Source of the DNA: CAZYMI01 sp964648505 | Lineage (GTDB): Bacteria > Pseudomonadota > Alphaproteobacteria > Micavibrionales > Micavibrionaceae | Direction: 5' to 3' | DNA: 64,000 bases | Assembly: GCA_964648505.1 (NCBI GenBank) | Contig: CAZYMI010000002.1 | Span: 62,001 to 126,000 of the forward strand | Part shown: positions 16,388 through 26,764 of the stretch, one piece after another | Numbering within the stretch: position 1 is the stretch's first letter | Layout of the letters: each line of letters begins with the position of its first letter | Made by a program: the position numbers and the translations under genes | The notes under the pieces: generated by a model | Seen by the model: the letters and a program-made list of their open reading frames with translations, nothing else | Told to the model about the DNA's origin: nothing | Databases searched by the model: none

Positions 16388-16906
16388 ATGTTCCGTTTTT
16401 TGATAGTGTCATTATGTGTTTTGACCTTTGCCGCCTGCTCGGCCCTGCCTGAAGGAGAAGCAAAATACCCAACAGGTGCAGACCGCGATACAGGCACTAA
16501 CAATATTTACGACAAGCCTGAAAGTGTGTTTGGCGACGGCGGGTTACTGGGTAAAAGCAAATCATCTTCAGATGGGTCCAGTATTGGTGTTAATTCTTAT
16601 CTGTGGCGCGCCGCGCTTGATACGGTTTCATTTATGCCGCTTGCCTCGGCTGATCCTTTTGGCGGCACAATTATAACGGAATGGTATAACCCCCCTGAAA
16701 CCCCAAATGAACGCTTTAAGCTGAATATTTTTATTTTGAACAAGCAGCTTAAATCTGACGGTATCAGGGTTAAAATGTTCCGGCAGGCTAAATCCGGCGG
16801 AAGCTGGAAAGACACAATATCAAAGCCTGATGTTGAACGCCAGCTTGAAGATGCGATTTTAACCCGCGCGCGGCAAATGCGCGTCTCCGGCATTCTTGAT
16901 GAGTGA
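16388..16906 (+). CDS. DUF3576 lipoprotein
   Basis: A 173-residue exported lipoprotein with signal peptide MFRFLIVSLCVLTFAAC; the FAAC lipobox gives Cys17 as lipidation site. I chose the ATG at 16388, which follows AAAGGA by six bases, over upstream GTG/ATG codons at 16352 and 16370. The mature part contains SYLWRAALDTVSFMPLASADPFGGTIITEWY and ends with an RQLEDAILTRARQMR helix, the DUF3576 pattern. This family commonly precedes leuS and lptE in alphaproteobacteria, as here (leuS starts four bases on). A role in envelope assembly is suggested only by that context. Confidence 0.9.
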   Translation: MFRFLIVSLCVLTFAACSALPEGEAKYPTGADRDTGTNNIYDKPESVFGDGGLLGKSKSSSDGSSIGVNSYLWRAALDTVSFMPLASADPFGGTIITEWYNPPETPNERFKLNIFILNKQLKSDGIRVKMFRQAKSGGSWKDTISKPDVERQLEDAILTRARQMRVSGILDE

Positions 16907-16909
16907 TTG

Positions 16910-19486
16910 ATGACATCTGAACGCTATAATATCCGCGCCAGCGAAGAAAAATGGCGCAAAATATGGAATGACCAGAATTGCTTTGGTGCAGATGAAGACG
17001 AAAGCAAAAAGAAATTCTATGTCTTAGAAATGTTCCCCTACCCATCGGGGCGCATTCATATGGGGCATGTGCGCAACTATTCGTTAGGGGATGTTGTCGC
17101 CCGTTTCCGTAAAAGCCAAGGATATAATGTTTTGCACCCGATGGGCTGGGATGCTTTTGGCCTGCCGGCTGAAAACGCAGCAATCGAACGTGGTCAGCAC
17201 CCTGCAAAATGGACCTTGGAAAATATTTCGGCCATGCGCGAGCAGCTTAAATCTATGGGCCTTTCGATAGACTGGGCGCGGGAAGTGACCACCTGTTCAC
17301 CGGACTATTATAAGCACGAACAGAAAATGTTTCTTGATTTCTTAAAGGCGGGTCTGGCCTACCGCAAGGAATCTGTTGTGAATTGGGACCCGGTTGAAAA
17401 CACAGTGCTGGCCAATGAACAGGTTGTTGACGGCAAAGGCTGGCGGTCAGGCGCACCCGTGGAACGCCGCACTCTTAATCAATGGTTTTTAAATATCACC
17501 CATTATGCTGAAGACTTACTTCAAGGGCTAGCAACGCTGGACCGCTGGCCCGACAAAGTACGTTCTATGCAGGAAAACTGGATCGGTAAATCACGCGGGT
17601 TACAGTTAACTTTTGATGTGGCAGAAACCGCCGATCAAATCGATGTTTTTACAACGCGACCAGACACCTTATTCGGGGCCTCTTTTGTTGCCATTGCCCC
17701 CGATCACCCGCTTACAAAAAAGTTTTGCACTAACCGCCCGGGCTTTTCTGACTTTATTCAACAATGCCAATCCACAGGCACTTCTGAAGCCGCGATCGAA
17801 CAGGCTGAAAAAATTGGTTTTGACACAGGCTTTTGTGTCAAACACCCCTTTGTAGAAGGGCTTTTGTTGCCTGTGTATGTTGCCAATTTTATTTTAATGG
17901 ATTACGGCACCGGCGCTATTTTCGGCTGCCCCGCCCATGATCAGCGCGACCTTGATTTTGCCCGAAAATATAATCTGCCTGTGCGCCCGGTGGTGGTGCC
18001 TGAAAATACCGATATATCCGCATTCACCATTCAAGATGAAGCCTATACAGGACCCGGGGAAATCGTAAATTCCGATTTTCTTAATGGCCTAAGCATTGAT
18101 GATGCAAAAGCTACAGCCATTGCAAAAATTGAAGCCATGGGGCGGGGGTCTGGGACCACAAATTACCGACTGCGCGACTGGGGGGTTTCCCGCCAACGTT
18201 ACTGGGGTTGCCCTATTCCTGTTATACATTGTCCGTCTTGTGGTGTTGTGCCTGTTCCAGAAGATCAGCTTCCCGTCACTTTGCCAGATGATGTGACCTT
18301 TGATACGCCCGGAAATCCGCTTGCGCGCCACCCCAGCTGGAAAAATTGCGCTTGCCCTTCTTGCAGCAAACCTGCAGCAAGGGAAACCGACACCTTTGAC
18401 ACGTTTTTTGAGAGCAGCTGGTATTTTGCCCGTTATTGTGACGCAAAAAACGACAGAAAAGGCTTTGATAAAACCAAAGCAGCGTACTGGCTTCCTGTTG
18501 ACCAGTATATTGGCGGCGTAGAGCATGCTGTTTTGCATCTTTTATATTCGCGCTTTTTTACCCGCGCTCTTAAAGAATGCGGTTACCTTGATATAACAGA
18601 GCCTTTTTCAGGCCTTTACACGCAAGGCATGGTCAATCATATGACCTACAAAGATACTGACGGAAAGTGGGTTTACCCTGCTGATATCAAGCGCGATGAT
18701 AAAGGCGCTTTTGTTTTAAGTGCTACAAATGCACCCGTAACGCTTGGCCGCGTTGAAAAAATGTCCAAGTCCAAAAAGAACGTCATCGACCCGCAAGATA
18801 TACTTGATACTTTCGGGGCTGATGCAGCCCGCCTGTTTATTTTATCTGATAGCCCACCAGATCGGGACCTTGAATGGACCGAAGCGGGTCTTGAAGGGGC
18901 CTGGCGTTATATTAACCGTTTGCACCGCATGGTGAGCGACCCGCAAGTAGCCTTGCCACCACCGCAAACACCCCTGCCAACCCAGTTTTCAGACGCGGCC
19001 CATAAATTACGCCAGCAGGCCCATCAGGCTGCGCACAATGTTGCCAAAGATATCGAAGCTTTTCACATGAATAAGGCTGTTGCACGTTTGCGTGAACTCT
19101 CAAATGCTATAAGCGAGATAAAAGCCGATGGCGAAGGTGAAAATTGGGCGCTTCGTGAAGCACTGGAAATATTGGTTCGCTGTTTTAACCCCATGATCCC
19201 GCATATCACTGAAGAATTATGGTCTGTTCTTGGCCATAAAACTATTCTAGCACATAGCCTTTGGCCTGTAGCCGACCCTTCACTTTTAAAAGTGACAAGC
19301 ATTACAATGGCCGTTCAGATCAACGGAAAAACACGCGCACAAATAACGCTGCCTTTTGACGCTGATGCTAAAATTGCAGAACAAACTGCTTTAAACGATG
19401 ATTGTGTAAAACGCGCCCTTGAAGGCAAACAAATCCGAAAAATCATCGTTGTACCAAACCGTATTGTTAATGTGGTGGCCGGATAA
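16910..19486 (+). CDS. leuS: Leucyl-tRNA synthetase
   Basis: LeuS charges tRNA-Leu. The 858-residue class Ia synthetase has the HIGH motif as HMGH in [14 protein letters not shown] (~residue 46) and KMSKS in [13 protein letters not shown] (~residue 615). An editing CP1 domain lies between them ([13 protein letters not shown] and [16 protein letters not shown] near residue 345), followed by an anticodon-binding domain ([12 protein letters not shown]). Two CxxC pairs in the CP1-adjacent zinc region (CPSCGVV, CACPSC) may bind zinc. I start at ATG 16910 rather than the TTG one codon earlier. It is the second gene of a DUF3576-leuS-lptE-holA operon with overlapping ends. Confidence 0.98.
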   Translation: MTSERYNIRASEEKWRKIWNDQNCFGADEDESKKKFYVLEMFPYPSGRIHMGHVRNYSLGDVVARFRKSQGYNVLHPMGWDAFGLPAENAAIERGQHPAKWTLENISAMREQLKSMGLSIDWAREVTTCSPDYYKHEQKMFLDFLKAGLAYRKESVVNWDPVENTVLANEQVVDGKGWRSGAPVERRTLNQWFLNITHYAEDLLQGLATLDRWPDKVRSMQENWIGKSRGLQLTFDVAETADQIDVFTTRPDTLFGASFVAIAPDHPLTKKFCTNRPGFSDFIQQCQSTGTSEAAIEQAEKIGFDTGFCVKHPFVEGLLLPVYVANFILMDYGTGAIFGCPAHDQRDLDFARKYNLPVRPVVVPENTDISAFTIQDEAYTGPGEIVNSDFLNGLSIDDAKATAIAKIEAMGRGSGTTNYRLRDWGVSRQRYWGCPIPVIHCPSCGVVPVPEDQLPVTLPDDVTFDTPGNPLARHPSWKNCACPSCSKPAARETDTFDTFFESSWYFARYCDAKNDRKGFDKTKAAYWLPVDQYIGGVEHAVLHLLYSRFFTRALKECGYLDITEPFSGLYTQGMVNHMTYKDTDGKWVYPADIKRDDKGAFVLSATNAPVTLGRVEKMSKSKKNVIDPQDILDTFGADAARLFILSDSPPDRDLEWTEAGLEGAWRYINRLHRMVSDPQVALPPPQTPLPTQFSDAAHKLRQQAHQAAHNVAKDIEAFHMNKAVARLRELSNAISEIKADGEGENWALREALEILVRCFNPMIPHITEELWSVLGHKTILAHSLWPVADPSLLKVTSITMAVQINGKTRAQITLPFDADAKIAEQTALNDDCVKRALEGKQIRKIIVVPNRIVNVVAG

Positions 19487-19995
19487 TGCGTATCTTTTAT
19501 TTTCTAACCCTAATGTTCCTTACCGCTTGCGGCTTTACGCCTCTTTATGGGGATCATAAAAATCCGGATGCTATTAATTCTTTACTTGAAAATGTTGCTA
19601 TCAACACAATCCCAGATCAGGAAGGTCAGTATTTGCGCAACCTTTTAATTGATCGCTTCTACCGAACAAGCAGGCCGCAAAACCCGGCCTTCGCTTTAAC
19701 GATAGCGCCAATCGTAGAAAGCCGAATCGACCTTGATGAAACCGAACAATCCGATACAACCCGCCAGCAATTAAGGCTTGTATCGCACCTGACCTTAACA
19801 AGACTTGATACAAACGAAGTCATTTTAAAAAGACCCCTTCGTTCGATCACAAGCTACAACGTTCTTTCTTCTGAATATACAACACGGGTATCCCGCACTG
19901 ATGTACGTAATAACGCCTTAAATGACCTGGCGCGTCAAATTGAAACTATAACAAGCCTTTATCTGCGCACTTCAGCAGCAGAAAACACACAATAA
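19486..19995 (+). CDS. lptE: LPS-assembly lipoprotein LptE
   Basis: LptE plugs the LptD barrel that delivers lipopolysaccharide to the outer leaflet of the outer membrane. The 169-residue product has a lipoprotein signal peptide, [15 protein letters not shown], with lipobox LTAC, and then GFTPLYG, the typical LptE opening after the lipidated Cys. The rest (LRLVSHLTLTRLD, ITSYNVLSSEYTTRVSRTDVRNNALNDLARQI) fits the two-layer LptE fold. It overlaps leuS by TAATG and holA by the same arrangement, so it is tightly coupled in the operon. leuS-lptE-holA is a conserved order in Proteobacteria. Confidence 0.93.
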   Translation: MRIFYFLTLMFLTACGFTPLYGDHKNPDAINSLLENVAINTIPDQEGQYLRNLLIDRFYRTSRPQNPAFALTIAPIVESRIDLDETEQSDTTRQQLRLVSHLTLTRLDTNEVILKRPLRSITSYNVLSSEYTTRVSRTDVRNNALNDLARQIETITSLYLRTSAAENTQ

Positions 19996-21008
19996 TGAAA
20001 CTGCAATTCAGGCAAATTGAATCTTTTGTCAAAGCCATTCCAGCTCATATTCGCATGGTTGTCATTTACGGTCCGGATACAGGCCTTGTAAGTGAAAGAT
20101 TCACAACAATCGGAAAACAAATTGTTGGTGACTTAACAGATCCCTTTAATGTTTCTGTGCTAACAAGCGATATTCTGGCTGCCGATCCGGCCCGCCTGGA
20201 AGATGAGACCTTTGCCCAATCCCTCATGGGGGGGAAAAGACTAATCAAAATTGATGATGCCACCGATAAAATCACCCCTGCTTTAAAATCCTATCTTTTA
20301 AAACCAAACGATCATGCCTTGATTATATTGATCGCAGGTGAACTCGGGCCGAAATCATCTTTACGGGCGCTTGCTGAAAAAGCAGAAAATGCTGCGGCCT
20401 TGCCTTGCTATCTTGATAGCTCAGAAGATGTCTCAAACCTTGTGCAGCAGTCTTTACGTGCCGATGGTTATGCGATTGATCATGAGGCTTGCGTTTTGTT
20501 TTCGCAAGCTATTACCGGAGATCGCCTGCAAATAAGGGGCGAAATTGATAAACTGATGACGTATATGGGGGATGTGAAAAAAATTTCCCTTATAGATGTA
20601 GAAGCCTGTATTGGCACAGGGGGTTTATCAACACTCGATGAGCTTTCAGATGCCTTCATGATGGACCAGCATGCTGCTTTTCTAACCTCTTTCAGGCGGG
20701 TTATTGCGGACGGGACTCCGGTTATTTATATCCTAAGATCTTTGCAGCAACATGTGCGACGGCTGCATATCGTCAAAGCACAAATCGCCGCCGGAAAATC
20801 TGAAGATATGGCGATGAAAGGTCTTCATCCGCCCGTATTTTTCAAACGAGAAAAAGCTTTTCAGTGGCAGTTAAATAGTTTTTCGATCAAGGCGCTTGAA
20901 GTGCGCCTGAATTATTTGCTGCAAATTGAAGCTTCGGTCAAAATATCCACGCTTGATGATGTTTTACAATCAGGGCAGGGGCTTTTAAGGTTAATGAAAG
21001 CTTCTTAG
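19995..21008 (+). CDS. holA: DNA polymerase III subunit delta
   Basis: HolA is the delta wrench of the clamp-loader complex that opens the sliding clamp. The 337-residue product shows the expected AAA+-like first domain (VIYGPDTGLVSERF near residue 23; no functional Walker A is needed in delta), MGGKRLIKIDDATDK, LEDETFAQSL, and the C-terminal collar domain (PPVFFKREKAFQWQL, DDVLQSGQGLLRLM). It overlaps lptE by one base and converges on parB with stops overlapping by four bases, so no terminator fits between them. Confidence 0.95.
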   Translation: MKLQFRQIESFVKAIPAHIRMVVIYGPDTGLVSERFTTIGKQIVGDLTDPFNVSVLTSDILAADPARLEDETFAQSLMGGKRLIKIDDATDKITPALKSYLLKPNDHALIILIAGELGPKSSLRALAEKAENAAALPCYLDSSEDVSNLVQQSLRADGYAIDHEACVLFSQAITGDRLQIRGEIDKLMTYMGDVKKISLIDVEACIGTGGLSTLDELSDAFMMDQHAAFLTSFRRVIADGTPVIYILRSLQQHVRRLHIVKAQIAAGKSEDMAMKGLHPPVFFKREKAFQWQLNSFSIKALEVRLNYLLQIEASVKISTLDDVLQSGQGLLRLMKAS

Positions 21009-21955
21009 TTATCTCTCAGGCGACCCGGATTAAACGATAAACGGTGCAAAACATCATCAAGCTGATCAAGCGATTTAAATTCAATTTCAAGCGTACCTTC
21101 TGATCCGGTTTTCATTGAAATATTGACTTTCATGCCCAAGGCAACAGACATTTCACGCTCAAGCGCCAGCGTATCAACATCCTTAGGAACAGAAGAGATC
21201 CCGGCCTGACCTGATTTTTTGTTTTGTTTTGAAGGCTGAGCACCCGCCGCAAGTTTTTCTGCCTGACGCACAGATAAACCGCCCGTTACAATCTGACGAG
21301 CCAGATCATCCGGCTTTGGCGCGTTAATAATCGCTCTGGCGTGGCCTGCAGAAAGCCTACCATCCATCACCATATCCATGACTGTTTTAGGCAGTTTTAA
21401 CAAACGGATTGTATTGGCGATATGGGACCTGCTTTTTCCAAGCGCTGCAGAAAGCTTTTCAGCAGAATGGCCAAATTCTTCCATCAACCGTTGGAAAGCA
21501 ACTGCTTCTTCAATTGCGTTCAGATCCGCACGCTGTAAGTTTTCGACCAACGCAATTTCCAGCGCATCTTGATCTTTTAAATTGCGAACAACAACCGGCA
21601 CCTCATGCAGCTGGGCTTTTTGTGCTGCACGCCAGCGACGCTCGCCTGCAATAATTTCAAATTTTCCCGCAGCAATAGGCCGGACCAGCAGGGGCTGCAA
21701 AACACCATGAACAGCAATTGATTCAGCAAGTTCACGAATGGCATCACCATCAAAGCGTGTGCGCGGCTGAAATTGACCAGGCACAAGGGCTGCCACAGGT
21801 AAATTTTGACGCGGCAAGGCTGGGTCAAGTGCTGCAGCAACAACAGCTTGCGATGCTTCAGCCGCCAATGTTTGTGGTTCATCATCATCAAATAAAGCTG
21901 ATAATCCGCGTCCTAAACCTCTCGGCTTTTTTGCTTCTGTTGCGTTCATGGTCAA
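21005..21955 (-). CDS. parB: Chromosome-partitioning protein ParB
   Basis: ParB binds parS sites near the origin, spreads as a CTP-dependent clamp and guides segregation with ParA. The 316-residue product begins with the typical alphaproteobacterial KKPRGLGRGLSALFDDDE. It carries the CTP-binding motifs (QPRTRFD, IAVHGVLQPLLVRP, EIIAGERRWRAAQKA) at residues ~60-115 and a helix-turn-helix region (LSAALGKSRSHIANTIRLLKLP) at ~160-180. It ends in a dimerisation domain. Its ATG overlaps the parA stop, forming a parAB operon. Candidate parS sites lie 1.2-2.1 kb away in rsmG and mnmG. Confidence 0.97.
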   Translation of the reverse strand: MTMNATEAKKPRGLGRGLSALFDDDEPQTLAAEASQAVVAAALDPALPRQNLPVAALVPGQFQPRTRFDGDAIRELAESIAVHGVLQPLLVRPIAAGKFEIIAGERRWRAAQKAQLHEVPVVVRNLKDQDALEIALVENLQRADLNAIEEAVAFQRLMEEFGHSAEKLSAALGKSRSHIANTIRLLKLPKTVMDMVMDGRLSAGHARAIINAPKPDDLARQIVTGGLSVRQAEKLAAGAQPSKQNKKSGQAGISSVPKDVDTLALEREMSVALGMKVNISMKTGSEGTLEIEFKSLDQLDDVLHRLSFNPGRLRDN

Positions 21956-22809
21956 GCCACCTTTTCTTGCTGTAGAGCTTCTGCGCTTAACAAAACGCGC
22001 TCTCGTTTTATAATCTCGGATGCAAGCCGAATATAAGCCTGCGCGCCCGGCGCTTTCATATCGTAAACAATTGCCGGAAGACCAAAGGAAGGGGCCTCAG
22101 AAAGTCTGACATTGCGCGGAATAACCGTGTTATAGACTTTATCTCCGAAATGCTCACGTACATCTTGTGCGACCATGGCTGAGAGCCGGTTACGCTGGTC
22201 ATACATTGTCAATAAAATGCCATGAATATCCAAAATGGGATTAAAATGCGTACGCACCCGCTCAATCGTTTTGCTTAAATGCGACAAGCCTTCAAGGGCA
22301 AAGAATTCGCACTGCAAAGGTACAACAACTGAATCAACCGCCACAAGGGCATTCAAAGTCAAAAGCGATAATGATGGAGGACAATCTATAATTACATAAT
22401 CGTAAATCATTTGCGTTCGCAAAGCTTCGCGAAGACGATACTCACGATTTTCGGCTGTTACCAATTCAATCTCAGCCCCTGATAAATGTATGGAAGAAGG
22501 TAAAACCGATAATCTCGGCACCTTGGTTTCGGCGACTGTTTCTTCTATCGTCGCTTCTCCAAATAAAATGTCATATACACTTTTCCGCAATGCAGATCTT
22601 CTAACTCCCAAGCCTGTTGAAGCATTACCTTGGGGGTCTAGGTCAACAAGAAGCACTCGTTTGCCGACAGCGCATAAGCCTGTTGCTAAATTAATAGCCG
22701 TCGTTGTCTTACCAACGCCGCCTTTTTGGTTAGCTACTGCAAGAAGACGTGGAATCTTAAGATCAGGTGCTTTTGGTTTCTGTTCTGCTGGGACCTGACA
22801 TACGGTCAT
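21952..22809 (-). CDS. parA: Chromosome-partitioning ATPase ParA
   Basis: ParA is the MinD/ParA-type ATPase that binds DNA non-specifically when ATP-bound and moves ParB-parS complexes. The 285-residue product shows the deviant Walker A ANQKGGVGKTTTAINLA near residue 31, the Walker A' VDLDPQGNASTGLG, and the Walker B region VIIDCPPSLSLLTLNAL. The N-terminal ~22 residues precede the usual ParA start and may be a short extension. It lies 67 bases downstream of rsmG and overlaps parB, the standard order mnmG-rsmG-parA-parB. Confidence 0.97.
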   Translation of the reverse strand: MTVCQVPAEQKPKAPDLKIPRLLAVANQKGGVGKTTTAINLATGLCAVGKRVLLVDLDPQGNASTGLGVRRSALRKSVYDILFGEATIEETVAETKVPRLSVLPSSIHLSGAEIELVTAENREYRLREALRTQMIYDYVIIDCPPSLSLLTLNALVAVDSVVVPLQCEFFALEGLSHLSKTIERVRTHFNPILDIHGILLTMYDQRNRLSAMVAQDVREHFGDKVYNTVIPRNVRLSEAPSFGLPAIVYDMKAPGAQAYIRLASEIIKRERVLLSAEALQQEKVA

Positions 22810-22876
22810 GCTTGGCTCTCCTGATAATTCTGGCTATTTGACTAATTCACCAAGACTGCAGGCTTGTGTCAAGTTT

Positions 22877-23476
22877 TTAAATGTTACGGATATTGGCAAG
22901 GGTGATAATTGCCCCTTCCGGATCCGTCTGGCTTTGTGTCTGTATTTCATCAAAAAGCCATTTTTTTTGAGCATTTATCACCTCTGCTTCTATTGACTTT
23001 CCTTTGTGTAAAATCAACTTTAAAGCAGGATTTTTTAAAATCCATGGCGCAGATAAAGTTAAAATCTCTGATAAAGATTTTAAAGCGCGTGCTGTGATAA
23101 TATCAGGGGGGGCCAGGTTCTGCGTAAGCTTTTCAATACGCTCACAATGAATTGTAACATTAGCCCCCGTTTCACGTGAAACCGTTCTAAGAAATTCACA
23201 TTTCCTTTGGTCCGACTCAATCAAATGAACTGACAGATCTGGCCTTGTGATAGCGATAACTAAACCAGGGAACCCTGCGCCTGATCCAAGATCGTATAAG
23301 GTATGAGGATCGGCTGAAATAAAGCTTAATAATTGTAAAGAATCATCAAAATGCCTCAAACGGGCATTTGAAATTGTTGCGGGGGAAACCAGGTTAATTG
23401 TTTTCTGCCATTTACAAAGAATATCTTCATAAGTTTTCAGGCGCGCTTGTGTTTCATGTGAAACAGGAAACATCAT
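22877..23476 (-). CDS. rsmG: 16S rRNA m7G527 methyltransferase RsmG
   Basis: RsmG (GidB) methylates N7 of G527 in 16S rRNA using S-adenosylmethionine. The 199-residue Rossmann-fold protein carries the SAM loop [16 protein letters not shown] near residue 72, then [19 protein letters not shown]. Its start overlaps the mnmG stop by four bases. Two parS-like palindromes lie inside the gene, one of them covering its first codons. Confidence 0.95.
   Translation of the reverse strand: MMFPVSHETQARLKTYEDILCKWQKTINLVSPATISNARLRHFDDSLQLLSFISADPHTLYDLGSGAGFPGLVIAITRPDLSVHLIESDQRKCEFLRTVSRETGANVTIHCERIEKLTQNLAPPDIITARALKSLSEILTLSAPWILKNPALKLILHKGKSIEAEVINAQKKWLFDEIQTQSQTDPEGAIITLANIRNI
23169..23182. promoter_or_regulatory. 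parS-like site inside rsmG
   Basis: GTTTCACGTGAAAC is a perfect 14-base palindrome matching the core of the bacterial parS consensus TGTTTCACGTGAAACA; only the two outermost bases differ. It is about 1.2 kb from parB. Confidence 0.8.
23450..23465. promoter_or_regulatory. parS-like site at start of rsmG
   Basis: TGTTTCATGTGAAACA differs from the 16-base parS consensus TGTTTCACGTGAAACA by one base in the centre. It lies just inside the rsmG 5' end, 285 bases from the previous site. Confidence 0.8.
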
Positions 23477-25347
23477 GCAGCAGCATCCTGTTTCTTAACG
23501 AACCTTAGAAGTGCTATAATTGCTGCGGGGGTTACGCCTTGTATACGGGCAGCAGCACCAAGAGTTCGTGGCTGTGCTCTAGTCAATTTTAACCGTATTT
23601 CATTCGATAAAGAACCAATCTGACTATAATCAAGATCTATAGGAAGCATAAGCGCTTCATCGCGCTTAAAAGCTCGAATATCGGCTTCCTGTCTACCAAT
23701 ATATCCGCGATAAAGCGCATCAATTTCCATTTGTTCGGCGATGTCAGGCCTGAAGCGAGGAAGATCAGGCCAGAATTCATAAATCTTTTCCCAGCCAATC
23801 CCCTCCAGCGCTAATAAATCTAAAGGCGTTCTTCTGATACCATCTTTATTAATAGATAACCCAAACTTATCAAGTTCACTTGGCGAAAGGGCAAAGGAAG
23901 CCATAGCGATGCGCGCCTGTTCAAGGAGTTTTTCTTTCTTCGTCCATAAATCTAATCTTTCACGACCCAAGCATCCAACAGAGGCGCCAAGGGGGCTTAA
24001 ACGCTGATCGGCGTTGTCTGCACGAAGGCTTAAGCGATATTCAGCCCGACTTGTGAACATGCGATAGGGCTCTGTTGTTCCACGTGAAATAAGGTCATCA
24101 ATCAAAACTCCGATATAGGCTTGCGATCTGTCAGGCACAAATATCTGTGCATCGGACCTTATTGGGCTTCCTGCCTGAAGGGCGGCATTAAGCCCTGCTA
24201 TAAGGCCTTGTGCGCCTGCTTCTTCATAACCGGTTGTACCGTTGATTTGACCTGCTAAAAAAAGGCCAGAAACCCTCTTACTTTCAAGCGTTTGTTTGAG
24301 ATCTCGAGGATCACAGAAATCATATTCAATCGCGTAACCATATTCAAAAACTTTTACATTTTCTAAGCCCGAGATCGTACGAATCAAGCGGTCCTGAACT
24401 TCAGCAGGAAGGGATGTCGATATACCATTAGGATAGATTGTTGGATCATCCAGCCCTTCAGGTTCAAGAAAAATCTGATGTCTTTGTTTTTCTGAAAACC
24501 TTACAACTTTATCTTCAATCGAAGGACAATAGCGCGGGCCTGAAGATTGGATTTGGCCAGAATACATGGGTGATAATTGTAAATTATCCCTGATAACCTG
24601 ATGAGTCTGATCGCTTGTGTAGGTAATATGACATGGTATTTGCGGCACCATGATTTTATCAGACATAAAAGAAAAGGGTGTAGGCGGGTTATCGCCTGGC
24701 TGCTCTTCGGTTTTTGACCAATCAATGGTGCGCCCATCAAGCCTTGCAGGTGTCCCCGTTTTCAGCCTCGATAAAGGAAAGCCAAGTTTTTCAAGCGTCA
24801 GGGCAAGACCTACAGATGGGGCCTCACCGACCCGTCCGGCAGGTGTAGTTTCAAGGCCGCGATGAATAAGGCCGCGTAAAAAAGTCCCTGTTGTCAACAC
24901 AACGCATCGCGCTGTAATGCTGCGCCCATCTTGCAGCAAAATACCATTAATTGAACCATCAGAAGCAAAAATGAGATCCTCAGCCGCCCCTTCAATAACT
25001 GTAAGGTTTGTAGTTTTCGCAATTTCTGCTTGCATCGCTTCGCGATATAATTTGCGATCAGCCTGAGCCCTCGGGCCCCTTACAGCCGGCCCTTTTGAAG
25101 CATTCAGCATACGAAACTGAATACCAGCACGGTCAATAATACGGCCCATCAGGCCATCAAGCGCATCAATTTCACGAACTAAGTGGCCTTTACCCAACCC
25201 GCCAATAGCCGGATTACAAGACATAATGCCTATTGTAGAGGCTTTGTGCGTAACAAGAGCCGTTGCCGCGCCCATGCGCGCAGATGCCGCAGCTGCTTCG
25301 CAGCCTGCGTGCCCCCCGCCAATCACAATAACGTCATAGCCCTTCAT
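23473..25347 (-). CDS. mnmG: tRNA uridine-5-carboxymethylaminomethyl modification enzyme MnmG
   Basis: MnmG (GidA) is the FAD enzyme that, with MnmE, installs cmnm5 on wobble U34 of certain tRNAs. The 624-residue product opens with the dinucleotide-binding motif [14 protein letters not shown]. It continues with [24 protein letters not shown] and [11 protein letters not shown], then the family's C-terminal helical region with [17 protein letters not shown]. It overlaps rsmG by four bases and lies 100 bases downstream of mnmE on the same strand, so both partners of the complex are adjacent. Confidence 0.98.
   Translation of the reverse strand: MKGYDVIVIGGGHAGCEAAAASARMGAATALVTHKASTIGIMSCNPAIGGLGKGHLVREIDALDGLMGRIIDRAGIQFRMLNASKGPAVRGPRAQADRKLYREAMQAEIAKTTNLTVIEGAAEDLIFASDGSINGILLQDGRSITARCVVLTTGTFLRGLIHRGLETTPAGRVGEAPSVGLALTLEKLGFPLSRLKTGTPARLDGRTIDWSKTEEQPGDNPPTPFSFMSDKIMVPQIPCHITYTSDQTHQVIRDNLQLSPMYSGQIQSSGPRYCPSIEDKVVRFSEKQRHQIFLEPEGLDDPTIYPNGISTSLPAEVQDRLIRTISGLENVKVFEYGYAIEYDFCDPRDLKQTLESKRVSGLFLAGQINGTTGYEEAGAQGLIAGLNAALQAGSPIRSDAQIFVPDRSQAYIGVLIDDLISRGTTEPYRMFTSRAEYRLSLRADNADQRLSPLGASVGCLGRERLDLWTKKEKLLEQARIAMASFALSPSELDKFGLSINKDGIRRTPLDLLALEGIGWEKIYEFWPDLPRFRPDIAEQMEIDALYRGYIGRQEADIRAFKRDEALMLPIDLDYSQIGSLSNEIRLKLTRAQPRTLGAAARIQGVTPAAIIALLRFVKKQDAAA
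24076..24091. promoter_or_regulatory. parS-like site inside mnmG
   Basis: TGTTCCACGTGAAATA matches 14 of 16 bases of the parS consensus and keeps the central CCACGTGAAA intact on one side. It is a weaker candidate than the two rsmG sites but falls in the same cluster. Confidence 0.65.
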
Positions 25348-25447
25348 AGGCTGTGGATATAGTCTGTTTTAAGGGAAAAATCTAGGAAAACTGAAACAAG
25401 TATCAAAGAGCACAAAAAGATAATTTTTTGTGTCTTCAAATTCTTTA

Positions 25448-26764
25448 TTACTTGCCGATGCAAAAATCTCGGAAGATTTTATCAAGCAGATCCTCAACAT
25501 CTACCCGACCTGTAATAGACCCCAGCGCACGCATAGCAAGCCGGACATCTTCAGTTGCAAGTTCTGGCAAAGGTGCATCAAGGGCGCGTTTGAGTTGATT
25601 ATGAGCCGTCAAAAGCGCCTCACGATGCCGCGCACGGGTTAATGTTGGTGCATCCCGAATGTGGAATAAAGCAGCAATTCTATCTTGTATTTCACGCAAA
25701 AGACGATCAATCCCTTCCCCTGTTTTCGTTGAAATAAAAAGGTCTTCTTTTTTTGCTGATATATCTGATTTTGTTAATACAATCAATGACTTATCGTCAA
25801 TTAGGTTTTGTGTCTCAAGATCTTTATCAGGTAACTTGGTACCGTCAAAAATGATAAGTTTTATGTCTGCTTTAGCCGCGCGTGCATGGGCTCGGGCAAT
25901 TCCCTCTTCTTCAATTGGATCATGTGCGTCAGCTTGTCGAAGTCCGGCTGTATCAACAAGTACAACCGGATACCCGCCTAGATCCAGATGAACTTCAATC
26001 ATATCGCGTGTGGTACCTGCTATATCGGAAACAATCGCAACATCCCGCTTTGCAAGAACATTCATAAGGCTCGATTTTCCTGCATTAGGAGCGCCTAATA
26101 TAACAATATTAATCCCATCACGTAGCCTTTCGCCGCGATTGTCGTCATCAAGATGGGCCGCCAGATCCAAAATCAAACTTTGAATTTCGGGCCTAACACG
26201 GACAGGTAGGCCACCGGGTAAATCTTCCTCAGGAAAATCAAGATCAGCTTCCAGATAAGCAAGGGCACCCAAAAGCTTTTGCCGCCAGCCTTCATAAAGT
26301 GACTTCAGAGACCCGCCCAGCTGATCGAGCGCTAAACTTTGTTGCAAACTGGTTTGGGCATCAACTAAATCTGCGATCGCCTCAGCTTCGGTCAGGTCAA
26401 GACGCCCTTTTTCAAAAGCACGGCGCGTAAATTCACCAGGTTGCGCCAAACGATGATAAGGCTGCAAGGCTAAAGCTTGTAAAACGCTATGTACAACAGC
26501 ATGGCCACCATGAAGCTGGTATTCAACAACATCTTCACCTGTAAAACTTGCTGGGGCTGCAAAGTAAATGACGAGTGCCTGATCAAGCTTCTGCTTATTT
26601 TGAGGATTATAGATTGTTCGCAACTGTGCCAAACGCGGCACAAGTTCTACCTTGGTAGAGGTTAAGGCTTGCAGGCTCAGGGCTGCTTGCGAGCCTGAAA
26701 CACGAACAACGGCTACAGCACCCCGTCCGGGCGGGGTTGCAAGGGCATAAATTGTTTCAGTCAT
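25448..26764 (-). CDS. mnmE: tRNA modification GTPase MnmE
   Basis: MnmE (TrmE) is the GTPase partner of MnmG in wobble-uridine modification. The 438-residue product has the N-terminal tetrahydrofolate-binding domain (IYALATPPGRGAVAVVRVSG, then EDVVEYQLHGGHAV). A G domain follows with G1 GAPNAGKSS, G2 GTTRD, G3 DTAGLRQ and G4 LTKSD, and the diagnostic C-terminus is FCIGK with its essential Cys. Its start overlaps the stop of the small DUF6489-like gene by four bases, so the two are coupled. Confidence 0.98.
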   Translation of the reverse strand: MTETIYALATPPGRGAVAVVRVSGSQAALSLQALTSTKVELVPRLAQLRTIYNPQNKQKLDQALVIYFAAPASFTGEDVVEYQLHGGHAVVHSVLQALALQPYHRLAQPGEFTRRAFEKGRLDLTEAEAIADLVDAQTSLQQSLALDQLGGSLKSLYEGWRQKLLGALAYLEADLDFPEEDLPGGLPVRVRPEIQSLILDLAAHLDDDNRGERLRDGINIVILGAPNAGKSSLMNVLAKRDVAIVSDIAGTTRDMIEVHLDLGGYPVVLVDTAGLRQADAHDPIEEEGIARAHARAAKADIKLIIFDGTKLPDKDLETQNLIDDKSLIVLTKSDISAKKEDLFISTKTGEGIDRLLREIQDRIAALFHIRDAPTLTRARHREALLTAHNQLKRALDAPLPELATEDVRLAMRALGSITGRVDVEDLLDKIFRDFCIGK

